Source of the DNA: Atopobium deltae
GTDB taxonomy: Bacteria; Actinomycetota; Coriobacteriia; Coriobacteriales; Atopobiaceae
NCBI RefSeq assembly: GCF_001552785.1
Contig: NZ_KQ959516.1
Coordinates: 54,726-89,752, forward strand
Direction: 5' to 3'
DNA length: 35,027 bases
This document shows, piece after piece, positions 1-9,406 of the stretch. Positions within the stretch are counted from its first letter, which is position 1; each line of letters opens with the position of its first letter. The notes beneath the pieces are model-generated. The model was not told the DNA's origin, did not search any database, and saw nothing but the letters and a program-made list of their open reading frames with translations. The translations under genes and the position numbers were made by a program.

Positions 1-408
1 AAGTGGTACTGGTTCGACACACATGGCTATATGGCTACAGGCTGGCTCAAGCGCGGCGATACGTGGTATTACTTAACCGAAACAGGAGCGATGGCTCAAG
101 GCTGGCAAAAAGTAAAGGGCGAGTGGTATCTTTTAGCCGATACAGGCGAGATGCTTACAGGCTGGCAAACCATTGACGGCAAGCGTTGCTATTTGGCCGA
201 AAGCGGGCAGCTTACCTATGGCTGGCTTAAGAAAGGTAGCACATGGTATTACGCCGACGGTGCGGCGGACGGCTCATGTGTCACCGACTGCATTAAAGAG
301 ATTGATGGCAAGGCTTACGCATTCAACACCCAGGGCGGCATGCTTGAAGGCGCCTTCGAAGTCACTGCCGACGCAAAGGGTGCCTTAAGCATCAAGGCGG
401 ACGATTAA
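1..408 (+). CDS. Cell-wall-binding repeat protein, C-terminal part (5' end outside window)
   Basis: The reading frame is open from base 1, so this is the 3' end of a longer gene. It encodes about 135 residues made of consecutive units of roughly 20 residues with the pattern G-W-x4-G-x-W-Y-Y-L-x-x-x-G-x-M, typical of CW_binding_1 (choline/glucan-binding type) repeats. At least four units are visible; the last (ending near residue 100) is degenerate, and a short acidic tail follows (…IKADD). Such repeats anchor secreted enzymes or adhesins non-covalently to wall polymers, so the missing N-terminal part probably carries a signal peptide and an enzymatic or adhesive domain. The function of that part cannot be judged from here. 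The frame ends at TAA 406-408. Confidence 0.9.
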   Translation, partial: KWYWFDTHGYMATGWLKRGDTWYYLTETGAMAQGWQKVKGEWYLLADTGEMLTGWQTIDGKRCYLAESGQLTYGWLKKGSTWYYADGAADGSCVTDCIKEIDGKAYAFNTQGGMLEGAFEVTADAKGALSIKADD

Positions 409-606
409 ATGTGGGCAGGGAAATGGCGCTTGACCGTCTGGGCACGAGGCTCGCAGCTGTATGGTTTTAGGTATCGCAAAACTAAAGTGATGTATTTCAA
501 GACCAAAAAGCAACTATGTACATATATCCAAGACCACTTCTTAGTGGCACAAATTCGCTGGAATGAGCAAAACCGCCTGTGCAGTTGTGTGATTAAAGAT
601 CGATAA
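409..606 (+). CDS. Doubtful small basic ORF after the wall-binding gene
   Basis: A 65-codon frame starts with ATG directly after the TAA of the wall-binding gene and ends 6 bases before a good hairpin terminator. An AAGGCGG sequence lies 9 bases ahead of the ATG and could serve as a ribosome binding site. The product would be rich in Lys, Arg and aromatic residues and has no motif I recognise. The position between a stop codon and a terminator is the only argument for it. It may equally be 3' untranslated sequence of the wall-binding mRNA. Confidence 0.25.
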   Translation: MWAGKWRLTVWARGSQLYGFRYRKTKVMYFKTKKQLCTYIQDHFLVAQIRWNEQNRLCSCVIKDR

Positions 607-612
607 ACTGAT

Positions 613-640
613 AAGAAGCCCGCCGAAAAGCGGGTTTCTT
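613..640 (+). terminator. Rho-independent terminator
   Basis: An 11-bp stem (613-623 with 630-640, one G-U pair) closes a CGAAAA loop. The 3' arm ends in GGGTTTCTT and T-rich sequence follows. It ends transcription of the wall-binding gene and of the small ORF if that is real. Confidence 0.75.
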
Positions 641-782
641 TGCGTTCTACCAATGCTTTAAGGCACTGGTACCATGCCTTGTCTTTCCCCACTTTTCGTG
701 ACCCATTTTGTGGCCCATCAAAAAACCCAACAGATAAAACACGCAGGTAAACACATATGTAAACTTATGACCGTTCGCAGCT

Positions 783-829
783 ATAAAAAATTACCTCGTT
801 ACCATTTGCGCAGGTAAACGAGGTAATTT
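783..829 (-). terminator. Terminator of the tRNA-Phe transcript
   Basis: A 13-bp perfect stem (788-800 with 817-829) extends by three more pairs across one bulged base. On the minus strand the stem is followed by a T run (complement of the A run 785-790). It lies just downstream of tRNA-Phe in the direction of its transcription. Confidence 0.85.
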
Positions 830-841
830 CACAAAATGCAA

Positions 842-917
<76 letters not shown>

Positions 918-943
918 ATGTGCTAACCAAGGTCAGCTTAATA

Positions 944-971
944 AATATAGCAAACTCTCACAGAGGGTCAA
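944..971 (-). promoter_or_regulatory. Promoter of tRNA-Phe
   Basis: On the minus strand TTGACC (971-966) and TATATT (949-944) are separated by 16 bases. Transcription would start near 937, about 20 bases before the mature tRNA 5' end. This is one of the best -35/-10 matches in the window. Confidence 0.7.
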
Positions 972-1041
972 GTTGATTTTTAGCGATTCCTATAAATACC
1001 GTATAAACTCGCGGTTTGCACAAACAAGCCTGTCGTTTCTA

Positions 1042-1968
1042 TTACAGCTTTTGTACAACCAGATAAGTATTTAAATTGCCCGTCGCTCCATCAGCCGCAA
1101 ACCGCTGAACCACACGAGCGCACGGGGCAATGTGCTGCACATACGCATCGATTTCTGTCTCATCAAAATGATGGCAATAGCGCCACGTCTGCGCTTGTTC
1201 CTGCCATCCGAGTACATAGTCGTTCTTCTCTAAATCGGATGCCTTGAGCTCAAATTCAGCACAACGTAAAGCAGCGTCTAGCCCCAGACTTGATGAGCGG
1301 TACTCCCCTGAAGCCGACGCACCCAGTGCCTGCTGTGTAGAAAACACTGCCTTCTGCGCCAACTTAGGACTCTTCATGAACTGCCAAAACGAAAACATAC
1401 CATATCCAGATGGTTTTATCTGATCGATAAGAGCATCTAAAACGTATAGGCGCGTCTGCACACCTGGCACGTGGTGCATAAATCCAAAGCACACAAGCGC
1501 ATCAGACAAAGGTGCCGATAAGTCCTGCGTAAGACGACTATTTAAAGCGGAGTCGATAAGATCAAGTTCTATAAAACGCGTCAGCCGAGAAAACAGATCA
1601 GGATCGCTTTGAGCGAGTGCCTTGCAATTATCGACTGCATAATAGTCGTACGAGATGGAGCTGTGAGCATCCATAAAGCGCTCAAAACGCAAATTTCCAC
1701 AAGCCACATCCAGAAGCTTGGGTTTTTCGGAAGAGTCTTGCGAGCTGACGCTTGAAGGCTCGTCCGAAGATCCCAGATACGAAAGACAGCGCTCCCAGCC
1801 TGGCCAGGGCGCTTGCCGTGTTTGAGAAAAGCTCTGATTTTGCTGCGCATAAAATGCTGAGGTCATGCGCTCCAGCTGATGCGCGCAGGCGCTTGTCATG
1901 CTCGCCTGGCTTCTCGCCAGACCAGCCTCTTGAACTGCTGAAATATGTTTAGCATCGTGCTGATTCAC
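1042..1968 (-). CDS. Trm9/ALKBH8-type SAM-dependent tRNA wobble-uridine methyltransferase
   Basis: The 308-residue product is a class I SAM methyltransferase with the hallmarks of the eukaryotic Trm9/ALKBH8 family. Residues 47-56 read FSQTRQAPWP, matching the family signature FSxTRxxPWP. LLDVACGNLRFERF (85-98) is SAM motif I of the DxxCGN type. MHHVPGVQTR (164-173) matches the Trm9 segment VHHWSTRERR. WRYCHHFDETEI (262-273) matches the C-terminal RYYHxYxExEL segment. Trm9 esterifies 5-carboxymethyluridine at position 34 to mcm5U, downstream of Elongator. The gene is divergent from an Elp3 gene 77 bp away, which fits that role. The first codon is GTG (1968-1966). A 9-codon frame (ATG 1994, preceded by GGAG) overlaps it in a GTGA arrangement, suggesting translational coupling; ATG start sites further in are possible. 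The family assignment is firm; the bacterial substrate is inferred. Confidence 0.8.
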   Translation of the reverse strand: MNQHDAKHISAVQEAGLARSQASMTSACAHQLERMTSAFYAQQNQSFSQTRQAPWPGWERCLSYLGSSDEPSSVSSQDSSEKPKLLDVACGNLRFERFMDAHSSISYDYYAVDNCKALAQSDPDLFSRLTRFIELDLIDSALNSRLTQDLSAPLSDALVCFGFMHHVPGVQTRLYVLDALIDQIKPSGYGMFSFWQFMKSPKLAQKAVFSTQQALGASASGEYRSSSLGLDAALRCAEFELKASDLEKNDYVLGWQEQAQTWRYCHHFDETEIDAYVQHIAPCARVVQRFAADGATGNLNTYLVVQKL

Positions 1969-2033
1969 GCATATTCCATTCTCATCGTATTCATGCGCTC
2001 CACATAAATCTTACCCTTCTTTTCTCGTCATCG

Positions 2034-2046
2034 TATAATGCAAGTA
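2034..2046 (+). promoter_or_regulatory. Promoter of the Elp3 gene; mRNA probably leaderless
   Basis: A perfect TATAAT lies at 2034-2039 and the ATG is at 2046, the expected start point of transcription. No Shine-Dalgarno sequence precedes the ATG. The -35 region is weak (TTACCC 2011-2016, spacer 17). The arrangement implies a leaderless mRNA. Confidence 0.55.
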
Positions 2047-4229
2047 TGAAAAACCAAGACCCAAAAAACATGAACGACAATGCCGAGACGCGCGAGCAAG
2101 CACTACCGCAACCACGCGAACGAGCACTACCACAAGCGCATGAACGAGCGCTGGCGCGGGTGCGTGGGCGTGCACTACCGCCAGCTCAGGAGCAAACTCT
2201 ATCGCAGGGTCGAAAGCAGGCACTCATAGCAGTTATCGATACAATTTTTGATCGACTACGCAAGACGGCTGATTCGCACGCTCCTTTGTCGGCTCGTGAA
2301 CTTGAGGTCATTCTGCGCGCCCAAATGCATCAAGAGGCGCTCAAGGCTCAACAAGCGCAAATGGAAACACCAGCACCGGTGCGAAAGCGCGATCTTCTCC
2401 CCTTCTACCAGCAGCAAAAACAACAGCGCAGTGCTTTGCAGCAAGGCTGGCTATGTGGCGATGGTCTCGAGGGGCCGCGCGATAAGGGGCAGAACAACAC
2501 TGGCCTCGCAGCTGAACTCGACGCCGAAGCCACCGCCGAACTCGAGGCGCGCTTCATCCGCTCGGTGCGCATGAAACCAAGGCGCACAGCGTCGGGCGTC
2601 GCGACCATCACGGTTATTACCCGCCCGCACACCTGCTCAAGCAACTGCATTTACTGCCCCTGCGATCTGCGCATGCCCAAAAGCTACATTGCCAACGAAC
2701 CCGCCTGCCAGCGCGCCGAACAGGCATTTTTCGATCCCTACATTCAAGTGGCTTCTCGCCTTCGCGCACTGCATCAAATGGGTCATGCTGTCGATAAGAT
2801 AGAACTCATCGTACTGGGCGGCACCTGGAGCGATTACCCCGTATCGTATCAACTATGGTTTATCCGCGAACTCTTTCGAGCACTCAACGAATGGCCAACC
2901 TGCGCAGACAACGTCGATACGCGCATGGACTGGTACAGAAGCTTTGGTCTCACCAACCAGGACACAGAGCTACAGCGCTTCGTGCATGATGCGCAAGAGC
3001 AGGTAAACGAAGGCCATATTAGCTATAACCAGGCCTTTAAAAAGCTTTATGCCCACAACAAACCCCATCAGGATGCGTGGTCGCATATGAGTTGCAGTGC
3101 GGACGATCTTCTCGACGAACAACATAAAAACGAGTCGGCGGCCTGCCGCGTGGTGGGATTGGTTATCGAGACGCGACCCGACACCATCACTCCGCGCAAT
3201 CTCACGCTGTTTCGCCGCCTCGGATGTACCAAAATTCAGATCGGAATTCAAAGCACCTACCAGCACATTCTTGACGCAAACAAGCGAAACACCAGCTGCG
3301 CGCAAATCAAGCGAGCATTTTCGCTTATCCGCCTGTTCGGCTTCAAAATTCACTCGCATCTTATGCTCAATCTGGTGGACGCCACACCCGAAAGCGACCG
3401 CGCGGACTTTGTGCAGTTCGTGCACGACCCAGGGTATCTGCCCGACGAAATCAAGCTGTATCCCTGCGCTCTCGTCGCGGGCACGCAGCTCTGTGAGCTT
3501 TTTGAAGATCGGCGCTGGCGGCCTTACAGCGCCAATGTGCTCGTCGACATCCTTGTGCAAGACGTGCTGGCCGCCCCACCCTTCGTGCGAATTTCTCGCA
3601 TGATTCGTGACATTAGCTCGAGCGACATTTTGGTTGGCAACAAGCACACCAATCTGCGACAAATAGTGGAGTCGCGCCTTCGCGCTACCGAGAAGGGCGA
3701 CATGGTCGGACAGTCCGCTGCCGAGAAGGGCAATGCGCCCGAGCGGCCCGCTGACAACAAGCTCATCCGCGTGCAAGAAATTCGCTTTAGGGAAATCAAC
3801 CAACAGCAGGTCAACGCAGCTGATCTTCACCTAGAAGATGTTTGCTATCACACCGCCGTGAGCGAAGAGCACTTCTTGCAATGGGTCACAGCCAACAATC
3901 GTATTGCAGGATTTTGTAGGCTTTCGCTTCCCGATTGGGAGCGCATCGATGCAGGCGGCTGTGACGTCACAGCAGACGAGCTTGCCGTCGCGCCAGGTCA
4001 AGCGATGATCCGAGAGCTGCACGTGTATGGCCAAGCCCTAAGCCTTGGTCATGAAGGAGCCTCCGCCCAGCACAAAGGACTAGGCCAGAGGCTTCTTGCA
4101 AAGGCATCGGACATCGCTTCTCAAAAAGGATATACACGCCTGAATGTCATCAGTTCTATTGGAACGCGCGCCTACTATCGTCACCAAGGATTTGTTGATG
4201 ACGAGCTGTATCAGTACAAGCTCCTGTAG
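2046..4229 (+). CDS. elp3: Elp3-type tRNA uridine-34 carboxymethyl-forming radical SAM/GNAT enzyme
   Basis: The 727-residue product has the two Elp3 catalytic domains. The radical SAM domain has cluster cysteines C197, C201 and C204 (CSSNCIYC), then KSYIANEP, FDPY, VLGGTW, VIETRPD, IGIQS and LYP(C) motifs, in the Elp3 order. The last ~150 residues form a GNAT acetyltransferase domain ending with ELHVYG, KGLGQRLL and IGTRAYYRHQGF. Elp3 uses acetyl-CoA and radical chemistry to make cm5U at tRNA position 34; single-subunit forms act alone in archaea and some bacteria. Two oddities are seen. Residues 16-59 are a degenerate 8-residue repeat, and residues about 562-588 form a charged linker in which AEKG-like units recur. 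The cysteine spacing is Cx3Cx2C, tighter than in eukaryotic Elp3. The divergent neighbour is a Trm9-like methyltransferase, the next enzyme of the eukaryotic pathway. Confidence 0.92.
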   Translation: MKNQDPKNMNDNAETREQALPQPRERALPQAHERALARVRGRALPPAQEQTLSQGRKQALIAVIDTIFDRLRKTADSHAPLSARELEVILRAQMHQEALKAQQAQMETPAPVRKRDLLPFYQQQKQQRSALQQGWLCGDGLEGPRDKGQNNTGLAAELDAEATAELEARFIRSVRMKPRRTASGVATITVITRPHTCSSNCIYCPCDLRMPKSYIANEPACQRAEQAFFDPYIQVASRLRALHQMGHAVDKIELIVLGGTWSDYPVSYQLWFIRELFRALNEWPTCADNVDTRMDWYRSFGLTNQDTELQRFVHDAQEQVNEGHISYNQAFKKLYAHNKPHQDAWSHMSCSADDLLDEQHKNESAACRVVGLVIETRPDTITPRNLTLFRRLGCTKIQIGIQSTYQHILDANKRNTSCAQIKRAFSLIRLFGFKIHSHLMLNLVDATPESDRADFVQFVHDPGYLPDEIKLYPCALVAGTQLCELFEDRRWRPYSANVLVDILVQDVLAAPPFVRISRMIRDISSSDILVGNKHTNLRQIVESRLRATEKGDMVGQSAAEKGNAPERPADNKLIRVQEIRFREINQQQVNAADLHLEDVCYHTAVSEEHFLQWVTANNRIAGFCRLSLPDWERIDAGGCDVTADELAVAPGQAMIRELHVYGQALSLGHEGASAQHKGLGQRLLAKASDIASQKGYTRLNVISSIGTRAYYRHQGFVDDELYQYKLL
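2091..2225 (+). repeat. 24-bp in-frame tandem repeat in the Elp3 N-terminus
   Basis: Five degenerate 24-bp units (2091-2114, 2115-2138, 2139-2162, 2163-2186, 2187-2210) and a partial sixth encode an 8-residue unit of the type R-E-R-A-L-P-Q-x. Unit length is a multiple of three, so copy number can change without a frameshift. Confidence 0.85.
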
Positions 4230-4268
4230 CGCATCACGCGCACGCCGAGAAGACCATCGGATTCGCTC

Positions 4269-4300
4269 GCGCCAACTCAGCGCGGCGCCAACTCAGCGCG
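4269..4300. repeat. 16-bp tandem duplication
   Basis: Two exact copies of GCGCCAACTCAGCGCG (4269-4284 and 4285-4300) lie between the convergent Elp3 and flavodoxin genes. A short hairpin (4312-4317 with 4322-4327) follows and spans the flavodoxin stop codon; it has no T run. Confidence 0.9.
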
Positions 4301-4319
4301 GTCGTATGCGACCGAGTCG

Positions 4320-4724
4320 CTACTCGGCGAGTTTCTCGCCAGCGGCACGAAGCTCTTCAAGCGCGTCGTCATCGGGTTCGAGGTTGGCGATAATGGTCTC
4401 GATAACGTTAACACCAGCGCTCTCGGCATTGGCCTTCCAGTTTTCCATCCACTCGCCGGTACCCCAGTCATACGAGCCGAAAAGCACGACGGGCTTATCT
4501 TCAAACGCGTCAACGCACTCGTCCCACAGCTCTTCAAAGTCGGGATCGAGCTCCTCGTCGCCCATCGCGGGGCAACCAAAGGCGAAGGCACCATAATCGG
4601 CGACCTTGTCGGATGAGAACTCCGAATAATCCAGAGCCTCGGTGTCAGCAGCCTGAGCAATTGCTTGCGCCATGGACTCGGTGTTGCCAGTTTGACTCCA
4701 ATAAACGACAGCAACGTTACTCAT
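4320..4724 (-). CDS. Flavodoxin (short-chain)
   Basis: The 134-residue protein has the FMN phosphate-binding loop S-Q-T-G-N-T-E at residues 10-16, after the first beta strand VAVVYW, and the second FMN-contact loop around GSYDWGTGEW. Length matches short-chain flavodoxins, which are cytoplasmic one-electron carriers that replace ferredoxin, often under iron limitation. The start is well supported by AGGAGGA, 5 bases ahead of ATG 4724. A DUF3793 remnant lies upstream on the same strand, and I recall DUF3793 and flavodoxin as common neighbours in clostridia. The protein is strongly acidic, as usual for the family. Confidence 0.92.
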   Translation of the reverse strand: MSNVAVVYWSQTGNTESMAQAIAQAADTEALDYSEFSSDKVADYGAFAFGCPAMGDEELDPDFEELWDECVDAFEDKPVVLFGSYDWGTGEWMENWKANAESAGVNVIETIIANLEPDDDALEELRAAGEKLAE

Positions 4725-5035
4725 AAAATCCTCCTTTATGTTTCGGCTCGGCCTTTGTCCGCATCAAACCTTGTTGCGTTGCGCCCAATCGCGCCTAGTC
4801 ACGCTTTGCCACGCTTGGCGAGGCTGGACGAGAAAGGTGTCTGATGCGGGTGCACAGACCTTGGTCAGCTTGTAAACCCCGTCTGGTTCACAAGCCTTGT
4901 AACCGCTTGTACCCGTCTGTATGATGTGCCTTTACCCTACGGCAATTTGTACCCAAGAGCAATACTTTTTTGCCTACGGCAACGATGTTTTAAGCTCGCG
5001 CCGCCACGTACTCTAGGCCCGCGCCCACGCACTCT
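4725..5035. other. Flavodoxin leader region with a TTGCCGTAGG direct repeat
   Basis: No coding sequence is seen. On the minus strand TTGCCGTAGG occurs twice (4982-4973 and 4945-4936), 37 bp apart, and may be a regulator or promoter element of the flavodoxin gene. A weak promoter candidate, TTGCTC-17-TAGGGT, lies between and across them. The stretch 4990-5035 contains two imperfect copies of a CGCC-CACG-ACTCTA segment. Confidence 0.4.
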
Positions 5036-5060
5036 AAAGCCCGCAGCAGACGCGGGCGTT
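5036..5060 (-). terminator. Possible terminator below the DUF3793 remnant
   Basis: GCCCGC (5039-5044) pairs with GCGGGC (5052-5057). On the minus strand the stem is followed by TTTAGAG, a short T run. It lies about 50 bp past the end of the DUF3793 fragment. Confidence 0.4.
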
Positions 5061-5112
5061 TAGCGTTAGCCAGCGAGAAGATCCGCGACGGGCTGCCCCA
5101 CCTCAAAACGGC

Positions 5113-5388
5113 TCAAATAGTGTTTCTCGGCAGTTTTAAGCGGCGCAATGCGCATACACGCAAGTGTACATCACCATAGGCACACCAAGGACCACAGCAA
5201 GTCTGCAGATACTTGTGAATAAAGCCCAGCACATCTTCAAGAGGATATCCAAACAGCAGACCCATTTCGTGAGGAAATTCATAATGAGAAGGAAATTCAC
5301 AACTACGCAAACGTTGTGCGTTGCGCGAGCGTTGTGCGTTTTCCTTTTGCAGATAATAGCGAACGAGGCGGCGCCTGCATTCGCGCAA
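5113..5388 (-). pseudogene. DUF3793 family protein, C-terminal remnant
   Basis: The minus-strand frame of 91 codons contains FPHEMGLLFGYPLEDV followed by GFI and then GPWCAYGDV, the conserved C-terminal signature of DUF3793 (about 190 residues in full). The family's preceding R-R-R-L segment is also present. The N-terminal ~100 residues are missing. The frame opens only at a TTG inside the terminator T run of enolase, with no ribosome binding site, and the 108 bp up to enolase cannot hold the missing half. Within the remnant, two short duplications are visible (NAQR-x-R repeated, and EFPSHY/EFPHE). I therefore call it a truncated, probably untranslated relic. The function of DUF3793 is unknown. 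Confidence 0.7.
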
Positions 5389-5429
5389 AAAAGCGCCGGT
5401 GGTGAAGGAAGGAGGACACCGCCGGCGCT
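5386..5429 (-). terminator. Terminator of enolase
   Basis: A 13-bp GC-rich stem (5392-5404 with 5417-5429, one G-U pair) is followed on the minus strand by six T (complement of 5386-5391). A second, weaker hairpin (5446-5455 with 5471-5479) sits between it and the enolase stop. Confidence 0.9.
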
Positions 5430-5496
5430 AACACTAAAGTAGCCAGGCCAAAGAAATTAGGAGAGGGGTGTTCTTGGCCCGACAGAGGTAAACGAA

Positions 5497-7096
<1,600 letters not shown>

Positions 7097-9397
7097 CTAG
7101 CAGGTTAACACGCTTGCGGGAATCTGAGCTGCGCACGAGCGCTCAAAATCGGCAATACGGGCGATGGCACCAGACACATCCAAGACGCCGCGGGCGAATC
7201 CTTTGCGGATAAGTTCGGCGGGTACGAAACCGTCGTACTTCTCAAAAACGGGCACTTCGTGCTGGTAGAGAAGTTCTTCGAGGTCTAGATCGTTTGCTGC
7301 GCATGCGTTCAGTGCGTCAAAAAATTCCGCCGCAGAGGCCTTCATCCTGAATTGAATAAAATACGGGCGTGCGGCGCTTACACCTTTTATCCCGAGCTGC
7401 GGCGGGAGCTTGCGCTTTATAATGCGCTCGAGGGCGAGGAAGGCATAGCTTCCCAACCAGGGGAACAATACCCAGCTATTCTCTCCTGTCGAGATAAGAT
7501 ACGAGCGATCGATATGCGTTTGCGACGCAAGATGCCGTGCAGTTGCCAGGCGTGCTTGCGCGTGGGAACCAAGGTAGGGATACTGCTTTTTCTCGCAGAG
7601 CACCTGACGCATGCGCTCCAACACCTTGGTGTGAATGTCACCTGGCACCTCGCCAAAGTAGGCGGAAACCTTCCCTTTGATTTGCGTCACAAAAACGCAC
7701 TGACGCTTGTGATCCACTTCTTCGATAAGCCACACGTGGCCTGCAATGGCAAGCTTTTCTCCTGGCGGAGAAGGGCGAACTACGGTGCCTAGCTCTTGAT
7801 TTTCGCAAAAGACTTTGTACTCTTTGTTCTCGGCAAAGACAGCGTAAAAATGAAAACTGTTGACACTGCGCTCCCCCGCCTGCCCCACAATGAGCGTACC
7901 TTCTTCGGTCTGCGCAATATGATCGGTGCTGATAAGGTGACGCAAAAGCGTTGCATAATCGTCGGTCGTGATGTTTTGAAACGCATGCATTGTTAACACC
8001 CGCTGAGCCAGCTGCACGGGCGAAAGCTCCCCTTGACTTGCAAGGGTTGCCATCGTCTGATGATAGAGCAAGCTAAATGGCATGCGCCCTTCTCGCACGG
8101 GTTCAACCCAGTGCTCTTCAACATACAGCTGCACTAAGGCGATGGCCTGCAGCAACTTGTAGGGAAAGAGTTCGGGAAGCGTGGTGCGTGGCTCTGGTTG
8201 GTCTTCTCGGATGACAAACTGCATTTCACAGGGCATGCCGCGCCTTCCTGTGCGACCCATGCGTTGCAAAAAGCTCGAAACAGTAAACGGTGCATCTATT
8301 TGAAACGCACGCTCGAGGCGACCCACATCAATGCCCAGCTCAAGTGTGGCGGTAGCGCAGGTCGTGAGGTTGTTGTCTTGCTCACGCATGGAGTCTTCCG
8401 CGGCTTGTCTAAAACTTGCTGATAAGTTCCCGTGGTGGATGAGGAAGCGATCGGGCTCGTGTAGCGCCGCGCAATAGGAGCGCAAGGTGGTGGTAACTTC
8501 TTCGCACTCTTCTCGGGAGTTTGAAAAAACGAGACATTTTTTGTTGCGGGAGTACTCAAAGATAAAGCGCATACTGGGATCAACGCTGCTCAAGGGCGAT
8601 GTGCCGGCTTGCGGACCTGTGGCAGCAGGCTGCGAGCTTGTACCATCAGCCTGCGGAGCAGCAGCTTGCGAGCCTATGCCATCAGCCTGCAAACCCGTAG
8701 TATAAAAGTGCTCCACACCAATATGCCACAGCTGCCCCGATTGCTCGACTCGCGGGATGATCGTTTTACGCCCCGTACCTGCGCCGATAAAATCTGCTGC
8801 CGCTTGCGGATCACCGATCGTTGCCGAAAGCGCCACGCGGCGTGGGTTAACCGATGCCGCTCGCCCAAGGCGCTCCAACAAGCAGAGCATTTGCAGGCCG
8901 CGGTCGCTGCTCAAAAAAGAATGCAGCTCATCAACAACGATATAGCGAAGGTCACAAAACAGGCTCGCAACGACCGCCTGACGACGGAGCAACAACGCCT
9001 CGAGTGACTCTGGGGTTATCTGCAAAATACCTGATGGATGCTTAATGAGCTTGGCTTTATGCGAGGTCGAAACATCGCCGTGCCAATGCCACACCGCAAT
9101 ATCTGCCTGCTTGCAAATATCGTCCAGACGATAAAACTGGTCATTAATAAGTGCTTTAAGTGGACTAATGTAGAGCGCCCCTACCGAGCGCGAGGGATTT
9201 TCCCACAGGTCGGTAAGGATGGGAAAAAACGCCGCTTCCGTTTTCCCGGATGCGGTTGACGATAAGAGCAAGACGTTGTCATCAGTATTAAACAATGCAT
9301 CCGCGGCAGCAAGCTGTATACCTCGAAGCGTGCGCCATTCGTGATCATAGATAAAATCACGAATAAATGGTGCATAGCGATCAAAGATGTCGTTCAT
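7097..9397 (-). CDS. Lhr/BrxHI-like superfamily 2 DEAD/DEAH helicase
   Basis: The 766-residue protein is an ATP-dependent SF2 helicase. Motif I is SSTASGKT (46-53), motif II DELH (156-159), motif III SAT (191-193), motif V ATATLELGIDVG, and motif VI QRMGRTGRRG. Both RecA-like domains are in the first ~400 residues; the rest is a helicase-specific C-terminal region typical of Lhr-like proteins. It is the last gene of an operon with a DUF2791 ATPase and a TerB-N/TerB-C protein, a set related to BREX accessory genes brxD and brxHI. ATG 9397 is preceded by AGGAAGA. Oddity: residues about 235-272, between the two RecA domains, are a Gly/Ala/Gln/Ser-rich insert made of a 36-bp duplication. The nucleic acid substrate is unknown. 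Confidence 0.85.
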   Translation of the reverse strand: MNDIFDRYAPFIRDFIYDHEWRTLRGIQLAAADALFNTDDNVLLLSSTASGKTEAAFFPILTDLWENPSRSVGALYISPLKALINDQFYRLDDICKQADIAVWHWHGDVSTSHKAKLIKHPSGILQITPESLEALLLRRQAVVASLFCDLRYIVVDELHSFLSSDRGLQMLCLLERLGRAASVNPRRVALSATIGDPQAAADFIGAGTGRKTIIPRVEQSGQLWHIGVEHFYTTGLQADGIGSQAAAPQADGTSSQPAATGPQAGTSPLSSVDPSMRFIFEYSRNKKCLVFSNSREECEEVTTTLRSYCAALHEPDRFLIHHGNLSASFRQAAEDSMREQDNNLTTCATATLELGIDVGRLERAFQIDAPFTVSSFLQRMGRTGRRGMPCEMQFVIREDQPEPRTTLPELFPYKLLQAIALVQLYVEEHWVEPVREGRMPFSLLYHQTMATLASQGELSPVQLAQRVLTMHAFQNITTDDYATLLRHLISTDHIAQTEEGTLIVGQAGERSVNSFHFYAVFAENKEYKVFCENQELGTVVRPSPPGEKLAIAGHVWLIEEVDHKRQCVFVTQIKGKVSAYFGEVPGDIHTKVLERMRQVLCEKKQYPYLGSHAQARLATARHLASQTHIDRSYLISTGENSWVLFPWLGSYAFLALERIIKRKLPPQLGIKGVSAARPYFIQFRMKASAAEFFDALNACAANDLDLEELLYQHEVPVFEKYDGFVPAELIRKGFARGVLDVSGAIARIADFERSCAAQIPASVLTC
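8631..8700 (-). repeat. 36-bp in-frame duplication in the helicase linker
   Basis: The segment starting TGCGAGC at 8631 recurs at 8667 (period 36), with about 25 of 34 bases shared, and a further partial copy lies just before it. It encodes the QADG-x-x-SQ-type residues of the insert. Confidence 0.7.
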
Positions 9398-9406
9398 AGC
9401 TGTTCT

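Noticed and set aside
2970-3830. Minus-strand open frame of 286 codons inside the Elp3 gene
   Set aside because: It is antisense to the conserved radical SAM and linker region and contains no family motif.
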